From Aphis gossypii (taxonomy: Eukaryota > Arthropoda > Insecta > Hemiptera > Aphididae), in the NCBI RefSeq assembly GCF_020184175.1, contig NC_065531.1, positions 73,068,604 through 73,132,603 on the forward strand: 64,000 nucleotides of DNA, in the 5' to 3' direction. The stretch's first letter is position 1; every line of letters starts with the position of its first letter. The notes beneath the pieces were generated by a model. That model was not told the DNA's origin, ran no database searches, and worked only from the letters and a program-made list of their open reading frames with translations. Made by a program: the position numbers and the translations under genes. Positions 26,561 through 38,895 of the stretch are shown here, piece by piece.

Positions 26561-29500
26561 TATACGACCCAGCTATAAAGAAAACGAGATTAAAGCGATA
26601 GGCCTAATGATATCGAGAAAATAACGAAGTAATAAGGCAAAAAATACAGAGTTTTCATAATTGCAAAAAAAATAATAGGTACGTATTAATAAAAAAAATA
26701 TGCATTAATAATTGAATTGATTTTTAAAATTTTGTAATTTATAACAATATTACATTATATAATGCGTATAATAAATGCTTTAATTTAATTACTAAAAACT
26801 ATACATGATAACAAGCGCATTATATAATATGATTTATAAAGTGCCCCAGTAGTTGGATCAATGGCATATTGGCTATGATTCACTGTTTAAAATGTAAACC
26901 CGTGTTCGTTTAATGCTCTCCATTGGTCCATACTTTGCCGTATGTTCCCAGTTCTCGGCATATAATTAATTTAACCTCAGTACTATACTAATATGATAAA
27001 ACCTTTGGTTGGAGCATAACAGTACAAGTAGAATAATCAAAAATGTTCTGTTCGTGTTTATCGATTGTGTATTAAAATATATAAGTCTAGATCACGATTA
27101 TCTACACATATCTACCCATTAGGTATAATTTTATATTTTGATTTCAAGATTATCGACAGTTGTAGATTGCCTGTTTTGGTGGATGTGAACCTCACAACTA
27201 TATATTTATATTATAAATAAGGATTTCCAGTAGTCCGGTTTTTTGGATAATCTGACGCTGCTATGGTGTGCCGAATTAATAACATAAGTGTATGCATACT
27301 ACAAAGTAAATTAATTGGTAAGCTAGTTGAGAAAAAATTATAAAATTGAATTGGTCACACACCATATTCTTGAAATGAAATTAAAGAGTTTAACACTTTC
27401 TATAAGAATATTTTATTAATGAACAGATCAACGGATTGAAAAAAAAATTTTTGTACAAATGCAACTAATACCTACAACTACTTTAAAGTAAATTATTTAA
27501 ACTTGGATAAAATAACATTATCGTAACAAATAAAAAGCTGTAAAAATACATTAAAGGTGGTTGGCACAGTCATTCTCAATCACACTAAATATCACAAACA
27601 ACAAATTATATTAATATGTTATACAATATTGTATCATAAAATATTTTCAAGTTTCATAGTTTTATATATCAATATTTGTCTTAACTATTGTTATACATTA
27701 TACATTATGTGTATGTAGTATGTGTGTATGTATTATAATATTACGAGGATAAATATTTTAATGTTTATAAATGCAGTCACGTAAAGATGAAAAAACGAAT
27801 AAAAAATAACTAATTGAATTTTTTTATTCATATCAGGGTTGGGTTAGCGCATGATGCTCGCCCTATTCCTTACACACTACCTAAATGTATCACGTACCTA
27901 ACAACTTTACTGTTTATTTAATATCTGATTACATAGGTACATTATATAATAAATTACAAACCAGTGTAATATAATATAGGTCATTCGAAATCAAAATGGT
28001 ATTCCCATTTCAATTATTATTATTCTAACATTAGAAGTTAATTAATTTAACGATTCGAGTCAGTTAAACTCGACCGTTCTTTAAAACGTCGTAAAATCAT
28101 ATTTGATTTGATTTAACAATGCAATTGTAAAGTATATCAATCTTATTTGATTAATGAACGTCTAAAATTGTCGTGTAAATCAAACGCTGTATAATAATAT
28201 AGTGTAGTTGTGCTCGAACTGAACTTGTAACAAAATAAGAGTCCCGTTGATATAATTGGAAATTTCAAAACATAATAAACATTATGAGTTGTAACGCACG
28301 TTGTAACTTGCGAGTTCCGAGTGCAACGCACAACTACATTTGTTATGGCTCGTGAGTCGTGAACAATAAAGTATAAGCCATTGAAGCAGAATCAAGATTC
28401 GAGGCAGCATAGTACTATATAATATAATGTATACCAATTTTATCTGGAGGTAATATTCTTTTTAATTTCCAGTAAAAACGCAGACTTTTGCAGATTGCGT
28501 TTTAAAAATTAGATTTCTAATCTGATTATCTAATTAGAGAAAAAATACAATACTAGGTTAAAATAATCGATACTGAGTTTCAACGACAAATACATTATTA
28601 TACATGGTACACATTATTGTACCGTTTTAATCAAGTTTTCAATCAATTTATTTACGATATATAACAATTTAATATAATTGCTAATATATATATATATTTT
28701 TTAATTTGTACATTATATAACAATAATTGCTACGATATTAGAACAGCGTATTAAATATTGGAAATATGTAAACGAGATTCGGTATAATTGTTGACACTTA
28801 TCAACTTTAGCTGCTAAAGGCATTTTTTAGTTAAAATATATTTTAAAAAAAAAATAATAATAATAAAAATTTGTTTTAATTTATTCAATAGATAATAATA
28901 TATAATACAATACATATTATACTATGTAAAATGGAGTAGATTATGCTAATTCTAGTTATTACATTTGTTTTTCCCTAACTTAGTTTCTAGAATATATGTT
29001 GTATACCCAAGTTGAAAAAAAATATATTTTGAACACCACCACGACACACTATAATTTTATACGGTACAACAATACTGTCTATACTGCTAGACGACGAACG
29101 ACGCGTGGTAATTTTCGACGGTTCATCAACTTACGCTTTATGATACATTTCATACACTCATAATTGTTCTATAAAATTCTGTTTTTAATAATTATTACAT
29201 ACTTAAATATTACCAAGTCGAAATATTAAGTTTTTGAGTGTGACAATTAATGAACGAAGTTACATCACACAAAATTGTTCACATGACTAATATTTTGACA
29301 AAACACGTGGTACGGATTTCCACGTACATCAGAGGTAAACAAAACGTAACAAGACGATAGGTATATGAAAATAAATAAAAATGAATACAGCAAAGTAATT
29401 GTTTACACTTTTGAATCAAACTGTCATAAGCTTTTTTGTGAGCGGAGAAGAATAAAAACAATTTGAAATTCGATATCATTTGAAGCCGATTTCATCACTA

Positions 29501-29880
29501 TAAAAAATATTGTTCTATAGTATTAATATCGTTACAGTATTAATATTGCATATATTATAATAAATAAATAATATTCGATATAATATTACCCATATGGAGG
29601 ACTAGTAACAAATCGTAACTGATACTTTCAGATGATGATTTTTTTCAGATTCTAACATGTTTTTTAGTTTTGATAGATATTCTATATATTTCAATCACAA
29701 AAACAGCATAATAATATTAAAAACATCTATGTAAAGTAAATAGATAGTAAAATTCGCGTCAGATTTATTGACATCCGATGTTCATCGAAACTTTATAGTT
29801 TTGTTTTTCGACGAACCAAACTTTCGACCATACGTGTTTTCAAAATTATTGTAAACGTAAGTATTTGTATTCGTCATATT
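26561..29880. other. AT-rich noncoding DNA
   Basis: AT desert containing a hairpin-capable pair at 26854-26930, a possible pogo-type transposon end at 27228, and moderately complex sequence at 28060-28400. No gene is seen. Confidence 0.65.
27228..27284 (+). mobile_element. Possible pogo/Tigger-type transposon end (fragment)
   Basis: The segment opens with CAGTAGTCCGG and continues through TTGGATAATCTGACGC to GTGTGCCGAATTA. Pogo/Tigger-family ends typically begin with CAGT and carry degenerate GGATTATCCG words, which this resembles. I could not find the opposite end (a GGACTACTG-like word) within the next several hundred bases, and the base pair before CAGT is not TA. If real, it is a truncated and decayed relic; it could also be chance. 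Confidence 0.25.
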
Positions 29881-30560
29881 AAATCGTTATATTTATATTT
29901 TTAAAAGAGCTTTTCCGAACCCACGTCGTGCGTATACCTACGTATATATGACACTCTATATATATATATATATTTATGTTGTATATTATACAAAGAACGA
30001 AGTGCACGCGAGCTATGGGGATGTGCGAGTGGAATGAGACAAAGAGAAATAAACATGGCCGCCGGACGCTAACGATCCCTTAGGGTGTCTGTGGTCACCA
30101 TAAATACGACCGGCCGACGCACGCCCGCCCGCTCGCCACCGCCACATTCGAGTACACCCCCCCTCAAACTGCAAAGTTTCGGGTCCGAGCGGGTGGGTGA
30201 GCGGACTTTACGCTACCGGCATCCCGTGTATATATTATATATATATATATATCACGGTTGCAAGTGCGGAGCGTTTGCGTCCGGCTCGCGGCTGCGGCCA
30301 TTTTTAATTATCTTTTACTTTCATTTTCGCTCTCGCCGTACGCGTCTCGTTGTTCAACACCACCCCACTACCTCGTAAGCATCATGACCACCCTTCCACA
30401 CCCCCGACATCACATGCATGCGTATATATGAATAAAACATAATATATGTGTGTGTGAAGGCGTTTGTAAGCGATCCACAGCCGAGACAGGGTTTTGGAAT
30501 TTGTTACACAGGTATAATCCTTCGTACACAAGAGGGTTGTGGTGCTGCACATTGCAATCA
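29881..30560. other. GC/CpG-rich island
   Basis: CpG-rich sequence with TA tracts at 29956-29974 and about 30229-30252. A plus-strand frame at 30085-30378 is Pro/Ser/Arg-rich with no known domain and is interrupted by translated TA repeat, so it is not called a gene. Confidence 0.5.
29956..29974. repeat. (TA)n microsatellite
   Basis: Uninterrupted TA dinucleotides at the start of the island. Confidence 0.85.
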
Positions 30561-31080
30561 ATTTTTAAAATTTTGAATTTTATTTAAATTGGGACTTATA
30601 TGAGCATTTGTTTGAAAACGATAAACCAATATTTTTTTGTTTTTATAATATTCGCTAGTTAATTAAAATAAAATAGTTATTGTAATTGGATGTACATTTT
30701 TAGACCCTTATTATATATTTGATCAATACCATAGTATGAAAATATTATGTGTAGTTATTCATATTTAAGATAGGGAAAAATGTCTACCATTATATTTTAT
30801 TTCGACATGGGCGAGTTATATATATTATACAAAACTAAAAGACTAAAACAAATAACCCTTATACAACTACATAGTTTTCAATTGGTTTTCATGTCATATA
30901 TTCGTCAATAAATTTAGCAAAAAGCTCCACGTGAGCTATTTTTTACTTTTTAACACATACATGTTGAATGTAATTGAATCTCTTAATTAAGTACATTATT
31001 GCCATAGGTTACAGAAAATAAAACTGTGATACTACACAAAAACAGCTTTAAAAATATATGTGCAATTTATGGAGTAAATC
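30561..31080. other. AT-rich noncoding DNA
   Basis: AT-rich sequence with no supported feature. Confidence 0.75.
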
Positions 31081-31490
31081 CATTAACACAGGACATTAGT
31101 TCCGTCCAGGAATCCTATTTTTGTGTACACATATAAAAGTATATGCACTATACCAGCGCATTCATTCGCACTTACAATGCGAGACACTCGTGTATACTGC
31201 AGGATAAATTCAGAAGGTCTCCGCAATATATACCTACATAGGTGAAAGCAAACAGCAAAAGTATACGAGAGTTTAGTGTGTGTGCATAATAACACGGCAA
31301 ATATGCGAGGATATCGTTTCGGTTTTGCAGGATATGTCTCTCGCACGGTCCGATTGTTATACTTGTACAATACGAGTATATGATAAATATATATATATTA
31401 TATCCTTTCGGTTTTGTGGCTAGGACGACGGGAAACACTTTTTCATCACTTCCCGGGCAAAAGTGCAGTTTCTACATTTTATACAATACA

Positions 31491-31560
<70 letters not shown>

Positions 31561-31780
31561 ACACACATATATATATATATATACAATAATATATGTACAA
31601 GAGTGTATGTGCGTGTGGCGTGCAGACGACGACGGGTCCGTTGAAAAATGAACACAGCCCGAAACCGATTAATCAAACGACGACGAGGGTGCGGGACCCC
31701 CAAACTTCTCCCCTCCACTGTGACCAGAAATCGTTTAAACACTATACGATCGTTTATTCCGGATATAGTACATATATTTC
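31081..31780. other. Moderately GC segment around a long CA repeat
   Basis: Complex sequence flanks the long compound microsatellite at 31493-31583. Frames crossing the repeat are poly-Thr-His or poly-Cys-Val artefacts. Confidence 0.55.
31493..31583. repeat. Compound (AC)n-(AT)n microsatellite
   Basis: About 75 nt of nearly pure AC dinucleotides with one AT interruption near 31556, passing directly into an AT/TA tract. This is the longest simple repeat in the window and probably length-polymorphic. Confidence 0.95.
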
Positions 31781-32500
31781 TATAAATATTATACATATAT
31801 TTGTTCAGTAGATATGTACATAAATAATATGGAGTGTATATTTACCTATAATATGGAACAATAAATTACAACGTATCCCGTTGTACTGTTTCATAATATT
31901 TTTTACAAACAGATGGTTATTTGTTTCATAATATAGTTTATCATATGTTTAAATAAATAATGATTTAACTGACCCTCGTTAAGTCAACAACATTCGGGAG
32001 TGCCCCAATAACGTCCAACGTGCTTAACGATGTATACTAAGGGATAATAATAATATCAAGCAAGAAAATCTTGCCATTAAGGCAAAGAAAATTCAAATGC
32101 AAGTTTATTGTCTATAGGTAAAAATAAAATACAAAAAATAAGAATCAGGAATGCTCTATAACAATGCCTGACAAAGTACCAACACTTTTTTTTGGTTGTA
32201 TTATATTATGTAATAATTGATGTCTGTTTTGGTTGTGCTATTAAAAATTAAGTTATTTTATTCAGGAAGTTAATATTAAACTCATTTAAGAAACCTCATT
32301 AAAAACGTTTTTAAATAAATCACGAGTTAAAATGTTGTAACTAAAAATACATTTATTATGATGCAGTAATAAGATTTGGTCAAAAATAATGCATGATGCA
32401 ATAATTATTATTATTAACTGACAAACTAGAAAATAATTTAAAAATAAAGTAAAATAACTGCTGTATTTAATAATAAATATTATAATATACTAATTATTTA
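31781..32500. other. AT-rich noncoding DNA
   Basis: AT-rich sequence up to the left end of the Tc1/mariner relic. No gene is seen. Confidence 0.75.
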
Positions 32501-32502
32501 TA

Positions 32503-32528
32503 GGGTATTTCATAAAGAACGCAGTTTT
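32503..32528 (+). repeat. Left terminal inverted repeat of Tc1/mariner relic
   Basis: It pairs with the right end at 33040-33065, with two mismatches over about 26 nt, and lies next to the TA at 32501-32502. Confidence 0.85.
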
Positions 32529-32606
32529 TAATTTTGCTATAAATCAATTTTATTTTATAAGAAATACATTATTAATGATACATATTATTTCACTATGACT
32601 TGAGGT

Positions 32607-32840
32607 TTAACTGTAAAATACAATATCGTGCATATGACCCCCTTTGGCCCCTCTAATCACTCGACACGCAGTGACTCTTTTATCACTCCACTTGCCCAAA
32701 AACCACTCCAAACGGTTACTCGCTGTAGATGCATTTGTTTTTTCATGCTTACCCTTGGGTTTTCATTTCCCCAAATTTGACGATTTTGTTTATTGGCATA
32801 TCCACTAAACTAGAAATGTACCTCATCACTAAAAATTTTT
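32607..32840 (-). pseudogene. Decayed Tc1/mariner transposase remnant
   Basis: Read on the minus strand from about 32840, the frame gives KKIFSDEVHF, an in-frame stop, then FSGYANKQNRQIWGNENP and further on VTVWSGFWASGVIK. The SDE..F block carries the first catalytic Asp of the DDE/DDD triad in this superfamily. The NKQNR-IWG-ENP and VTVW blocks are typical of the same family. After a frame change the C-terminal tail reads VIRGAKGGHMHDIVFYS, ending at a stop at 32607-32609. The second and third catalytic regions (the QDGA/HDN-type and SPDLNPIE-type blocks) are absent. A stop, a frameshift and a large internal deletion make it clearly nonfunctional. The family call rests on recalled motifs, not a search. 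Confidence 0.8.
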
Positions 32841-33039
32841 TTTTCTCCACAAAATCAACAGGTCATTAATTCGTTAAAAATCAATTAACGAATTAAATTG
32901 TATACCGCTCTATGAAGACAAATAAACAAAATTACTATCACTAAACACAATAAATAAAAACTTCAACAACCATAATTAATGACAGAAATTATAAGAATAG
33001 TGCTACCGACCTAACAACAAAAAATTATCCAGCATTTTG

Positions 33040-33065
33040 AAAACTGCGTTCTTTATGAAACATCC
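33040..33065 (-). repeat. Right terminal inverted repeat of Tc1/mariner relic
   Basis: Its reverse complement matches the left end. TA follows at 33066-33067. Confidence 0.85.
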
Positions 33066-34011
33066 TATATTATCGATAAAATACTTCATCTATTACTACT
33101 CGTATAATATACCAAATATTTATGACACTGTAGTCATTAAAGTTGAAAGATTTTTCGTTGAGCAAAAAAAAATATAAACTTTAGTATGATTTTTTTACCC
33201 TCATTTATAGTTAAGTATTTATCACTAATAAGTACAGTTACTTTACATACCTTTATGTACACGGTGATACTTTGTATTCGAGAATGTTCTCCCTTAGCTC
33301 TAATTCATTTCCATGTTGTTCGTGAATTATATTCCCGTAAACTTTTCAAATGTACTTCAGTGACGAATTTATTTATCATCTGTTTTTAATTTACATCTAT
33401 TAAATGTTTGGATTATGCCAAATTATTTATTACAGTCAGATATTAGTTACAAAACGGTACACTGGAAAACAATATCTGTAATTTTAAATTTTGATTATTA
33501 ATAAAAATTGTAAATAAGTGTGCATAGTATAACATACATAATAATTATATTATTATAATTATTGCTGATCCATATCAATATATTTTATTACGAGTGATAT
33601 TTACAGTTCAATAGAGTATTTAAATTTTCACGAAATTGTTTCAATTATTCTCTGTATGTTAGATAACTAGGATTGATAATCAATATTCTTGATTATTTGT
33701 TATAAAAATGTATTTCATATTTCAAACTTTTATTAATTTTTAGATATCAGTGTAATTTCTGTTCTTGTATATGTAATATGTATATTGAAAAATAATTCGC
33801 CGATTTCAAAATATTATTCTTACTTAACAATTATTGTAATTTGTAGTATGTATTATAATATGTATGCATTAGTTTCGTTGAAACATAATCGAAATGATTT
33901 TTCAAATGATATCATTTTACGCGTCGTTTACCATTTATACTGTAATAAGGTCAATTCAAGAATGCTGAACCATGTAATTTGGCTAACATAAAAGGTCAGG
34001 TAATATTTTTA

Positions 34012-34033
34012 GAGGGTGTTCAAAATCACCCTC
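34012..34033. repeat. Short perfect hairpin (GAGGGTG/CACCCTC)
   Basis: A 7-bp perfect stem with an 8-nt loop in AT-rich DNA. It may be the decayed end of a small transposon or chance. The downstream poly-U expected of a bacterial terminator would be irrelevant in this genome. Confidence 0.5.
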
Positions 34034-35005
34034 ATTGCTTAAATTGTATGGTCTTCATACATCTACTCTGATCATATTATTAAAATTCTGAACAACATAA
34101 TTTCTGATGGCTGCAGTTAAGTCAAATTCCATATTCAAAAAATCATATTTTTGGTTATACAAGGCTATTCGATTTTGTAAAAAAAACTTTCACACCGTGT
34201 AAAGTTTTACCATAACTATTCTAAAAACGCTTTAATTGAAACTGCTGATATAATTAAAATACATTTTAATTTGGTTAGCAATTATGCAGCATTTTATTTG
34301 AAATGTGTTTATTATGATGTTTTGCTTATTTACTTAAATTATTTTTCATGTATAAAAAAGTTAGCAGCATGTCATATATTTGCATAATTGGACAGAATAT
34401 GCAACGTCATAAATTGAAAAACCATTCGGTACACCACTCAGCGATATTATCGGACGACATAATTTGACGAGTATTATATTGTTTTTCGCTTGTTTTAATT
34501 TTAATAATTATTTTTATCGAACATTTTTAACAAATTATTTTGTTAAGTGCTTAACTTCCGAAATTGAACTAAACGTTTTTATTTTTTGCTTCTCTTATTT
34601 TCCAGATCTTTGAAACTTAACCTGAAATTTAAAACGGTTCTTTAATAATATTAATTTATTGAATATTCGTGACCTTTCATTACAACTGTATTTTATAAAT
34701 AATTAGTTCTAAAAAGATTATTGATATGATATTTTTTAAATTTATGTTAACTGAATCATAATATTATTGAGTTATTTTAATTTAATAACTTAATCAACGG
34801 TTACTATATAATAACTTTCTTGATAATTTTGGGTTTTATTCGGTTTGTATACAACAATAAGTATTGCAATTTAAAATGAATACTACGTATGATGTATGTA
34901 TTAAAAATATTGAACAGACACGTTTGGGGGGAAAATTCGATTTCTAACCAAGTTGATGACTAGATTTTCGAATAATACGGATTATAGGAAACTGAAAAAA
35001 CTAAA

Positions 35006-35013
35006 CAATAATC
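35006..35013. repeat. Left 8-bp target site duplication of hAT MITE
   Basis: caataatc, identical to 35298-35305. Confidence 0.85.
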
Positions 35014-35297
35014 TAGTGTTTCTCGACCGGTGTATTGCTGAATAGGGCCAAATGTGTCACGGAGTAATAGATGATACAAAATATACTAACAGTTTTGACA
35101 CGATTTACAAATACTATTAAGTATTTGATGTAATTTCTGTGGTGGTTATAAAATTAAGTTATCTGTTATCGACATATTTTACGCATTTTATAGGTATTAC
35201 CAAATTATTCTTATTTTTTTTTATTTATTATGTGTCGCAAAGTATGAACTATTAATTTAAGAGTGTGTGGCCATAACACAAAAACTGAGAAACACTG
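35014..35297. mobile_element. Non-autonomous hAT-type element (MITE), 284 bp
   Basis: The left end starts TAGTGTTTCTCGACC and the right end, read on the opposite strand, starts CAGTGTTTCTCAG. AGTGTTTCTC is shared exactly. CAGTG-TTTCTCA is the classic hAT-superfamily end. The element is bounded by an exact 8-bp direct repeat, caataatc, at 35006-35013 and 35298-35305, the target-duplication length of hAT elements. There is no transposase frame inside, so it is a deletion derivative or MITE. Subterminal GTGTCRC-type words occur near both ends, as often seen in hAT ends. Confidence 0.85.
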
Positions 35298-35305
35298 CAA
35301 TAATC
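35298..35305. repeat. Right 8-bp target site duplication of hAT MITE
   Basis: caataatc, identical to 35006-35013. Confidence 0.85.
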
Positions 35306-35382
35306 TATACCTAGTAATATAGATTTATCTGTATCATTTCCATTGGAATTCCGAGTATATCTCCAACGTCATCGCCCTTCAG

Positions 35383-35474
35383 TTTTACACGTGGAACAAG
35401 ATTAGGATTATCCTTAGTGTACGGCCCGAGGATACAGCTCACGTGTCAGAATTTCATGTATACATATTATATTG
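35383..35474 (+). other. Candidate cryptic exon, 92 nt
   Basis: A pyrimidine-containing tract ending in CAG (35380-35382) precedes the segment, and a consensus donor G|GTAAGT (GT at 35475-35476) follows. The segment is complex sequence within AT-rich DNA. Two frames are open across it; one of them is stop-free from about 35318 to 35632, roughly 105 codons. No domain is recognised. It lies 78 nt downstream of the hAT MITE at 35014-35297. Exon status is inference from splice-site geometry only. Confidence 0.25.
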
Positions 35475-35639
35475 GTAAGTACAACACGTGGATTGAGCAA
35501 GCGGTTTTACTTGTTTCGTTACGCGGAATTCTGCTTTTACACGGACACGGGACACGATCATATCCCATCGACTTATTTTTTGACCCTAGAAATGACACAT
35601 GCTTTATATTAGGTATAGTACTATGTAATACCTAGAATA

Positions 35640-38600
35640 GCTGGTATTTATTATACGAGGCGGGTCAGCTTGTATCTCATTAAAGTTAACACTGCATGAA
35701 AACGTTTTATAAGACACGACGGACCTCGACGTGCCATCATAATATTCACTGTAGGTACACTTAATTTTGGATCTACTTGGACGTCTGTTTTTTTTTTGTT
35801 CACTAGTATAGAAGCGTAGTTAATGCGTAAGTACATATTACGAGTTTAATATAATAGGTATATAAATTAAATAAATACATCAATAATTTATGGTATGCAT
35901 CTCTGATGGCGGTCATGTCATACGATCGCTATGATCTCATGATTTAAGATTGTGGAAAGCTTGATTTATTTCAACAAAACAATCTCACTGTGTAAATATA
36001 ATCGAATAAAAATATAATTATGGATAATACATGGAATTTGCAGACGTGAACTAATCTTCCATATTATGAAAAAATCATTTATCAATCGAATTTTTTCTTA
36101 ATAAACATGACATTAATATGAGTAAAAGATTAAAATTAAAAGTTTTAAATTATGAAAATATTGTTTGAAAATTTTCAGTTAATAAAAAAATTCCCACTGT
36201 CATTGCCTAATAACAATTATCTAATAACGAATAATCAATACGTGTTAGTGATATTTTGGTCACTTATATACTATGTATAATATTATAAATTATAATATTA
36301 TGATATTATGTAGGTATTATATTGTGTGTGTACATGTTAAACAAAATCTCGTGATTGGTTGTATACCAATAAACGGTAACGTCTGTCTAAAGAAATAAAA
36401 TAATATTATTTTCAGAAAAATCGCAGTGTTTTAACAAAGGATGATCCTTTTTTTACGAATTTCCCCACAAAACTTTTTTCGAATGTACTATAGCCAAAAG
36501 TTAATTGTACAGTAAATAAATACATTACACTCTTATACAGTATATATATATGTTTATATAATTTAAAAAGTGGCCAAAGGCGGAGAATATGCTAAATTGT
36601 CTTTGTTTGCGAGCAAATACTGATAAATGTACTTCAACTTAACTCCAAATTTTAAGTCTCGGAATGTTGAGAAAAAAAAACAACTAAAGTTGTACGGGGA
36701 AAAAACAATATTTGCATACAAAAATGGTCCACGTTACATCAAACAAGTTATTCAGGTCAATATAACAACGTCTTTATTCTGGCATTATTATAATGGTTTA
36801 CTGTTATTATTTACATTAAAAATCTATACCAGGAACCGTAAATTTACCACCAAAAACATATTTTATGTATTGTTCGTATTTATCGAGTTCATTATATAAT
36901 CAATAAAAATAATAATTGTAATATTAATTACAATAGTAATAAAATAACAATATCAATAATTATTATACCGTATTGATATTTGTTTTTTTCACGACGCGTA
37001 ATTATATTATATACTTATAGCTATAATACAACACTGTAACACCATATATATAAATCAAAGTATGAAAAAAATGAATATAAAAAAACATTTACAGCTTTTA
37101 AAGAGCTGTTGGTAAAATAAAAAATAAAAAACTTGACTTATAAATTTTTAACGCCATCGCTTCTGAGAGAATAGTCCGTTTTCTCATCTATATATACATA
37201 CAATATTCGATTTGAAGTTTTAACGAGATAACTCTTCCCCCATGCCCCATCAATCGTGACATTCTTACAACATTCGTCTCAACAGTCTTTCTCGTCCAAT
37301 ACATACCTACTAAGAATCCTAAGTTAATTTACAGACATTCCTCAAAGGATAGATATTTTTATATATATTCCTCTTAGAGATTTCGTCACATAAATTTTTT
37401 ATCACATAGTTTTTAAAAGGAATTATGTAATAATTAGGGCTGTGAATGTAATGCACTTAATCCTTAGTTTTATCATAACAATATAATACATAAAAAAAAA
37501 TATATTGGAAATAACGATCTAGCAGGAACGTATCCAGAGTATTTATTTTATATGGAAGGGGGCCTTTTATATTTTAAACGTCGTCTTATATAATAATAAT
37601 ATAACAAGACTGTTGAACTACATAGTTTACCGCATATTAATCAAAATAAATCATTTTCAACTGACAATATTTATATATAAACTATTGCTTCATTAAAAAA
37701 AATTAACACTATTTAAGTTATAAAATTTAAAATATTATAAATTTATAAATAATTAAAAAATATTAAGTACATAATTACCTATTCAAACATACAAATCAAA
37801 AATCATTAGACAAAACCTAATTTTGTTTTTAAAAACCTGTCAATCATTTTTTTGTTACAATAAATTTTATTGCAAAGTATGAATAAGTATAAATGACAAT
37901 TATGAGAAAAACGACTTCACATTGTTAGTCAGAGTGATTAAAAATTACCAAGTTATAAATATAAAAACTACACTACATGTAGATACAATGGTACATGTAT
38001 GTGTATAAATATATTGTTTCTACTGAATACAATTATTGACATAAGAATGTCGATGTCGATTAGGTATTAGATACGAGGAGAAGAGGATTAAACTGTAGGT
38101 AAATTAAATTTACTTAAAATTAAATTAAATTAAATTTACCCATAGTAAATATAATATTTTTTTTTATTTTTACATAGCAACCGGTTGCTATAAACAATCA
38201 CCGTCTCGACTAGTAACATTCTCGATGTCGCACAAATTAACAGAAAGACCCACAGCCATAAGACATATACATTATACATGTTAATAATTCGAAAACCATC
38301 GTGCATATTTTTACATATAAACAACAGCAAGAGCTCAATTATATAATTTTTATTATTGCTTAAAGTAAATGTGATGATAATAAAAAATTACATTTTTTTA
38401 GAAGTTTGAATGGTGAGCATTGCTCTATTTGCTCACATTGTATTCCACGCCCGAGTTCTAATGATTATAATATTATGTTAATATGTTATTATACTGTGAC
38501 TGAATCATGACATAGTGTGTAGAACAAAAATTAATTTTCAGAATTGTTATAAGTATTTAAATACTTAAACATTTCATTAAGGAGTACAAAATACTAAAAT

Positions 38601-38895
38601 CTACCCTTCAAACTACACTTTAACGCTAAACGCTGTAATGGAATTTTGTCTGTTGACTTTATTTCCAACGAATTTAAACCTTATAATGTACAATAATTGT
38701 CGTATCATAAAAATATTTGCATATTATCAAAACAAAAGAAAACACCCAGCTTGACAGATATGACGATCCCAGAGAGCTCTCGTGAACAAGTATTATATAA
38801 GTGTTTAAAAATTAAAAGTAGATATTTGAAATATTTATTAAATCGTTGATTTTATGTTTGCATTTAATAACTACCTATTTAAGATACGTTCCGAA
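35640..38895. other. AT-rich noncoding DNA
   Basis: AT desert. A phrase near 37508-37565 (GGAACGTATCC followed by GGAAGGGGGCC) resembles common insect repeat ends but has no partner. An AAATT-unit tract lies near 38100-38140. No gene is seen. Confidence 0.7.

Larger units (their letters stand above)
32503..33065 (-). mobile_element. Internally deleted Tc1/mariner-superfamily element
   Basis: The two ends are inverted copies of each other: the left end begins GGGTATTTCATAAAGAACGC and the right end, read on the other strand, begins GGATGTTTCATAAAGAACGC. They match over about 26 nt with two differences. The flanking dinucleotide is TA on both sides (32501-32502 and 33066-33067), the target duplication of this superfamily. 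Minus-strand internal sequence encodes pieces of a DDE transposase (see 32607-32840). At 563 bp it is far shorter than the 1.2-1.8 kb of an intact element, so the middle has been deleted. It could not move without a transposase supplied elsewhere. Confidence 0.85.
33068..35013. other. AT-rich noncoding DNA
   Basis: AT desert between the Tc1/mariner and hAT relics. It includes an imperfect palindrome at 33429-33482 (ATTACAG..AGATATT with AATATCTGTAAT) and a small hairpin at 34012-34033. An acceptor-like tract at 34590-34605 has no matching donor. No gene is seen. Confidence 0.7.

Noticed and set aside
31380..31796. Poly His-Thr and Cys-Val frames
   Set aside because: Direct translations of the long AC repeat.
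34590..34625. Strong acceptor-like tract TTCTCTTATTTTCCAG
   Set aside because: All frames stop within about 13 codons and no polyadenylation signal or donor follows at a sensible distance.
37508..37570. GGAACGTATCC...GGAAGGGGGCC phrase reminiscent of common insect repeat ends
   Set aside because: No partner end, no target duplication and only partial resemblance from memory.
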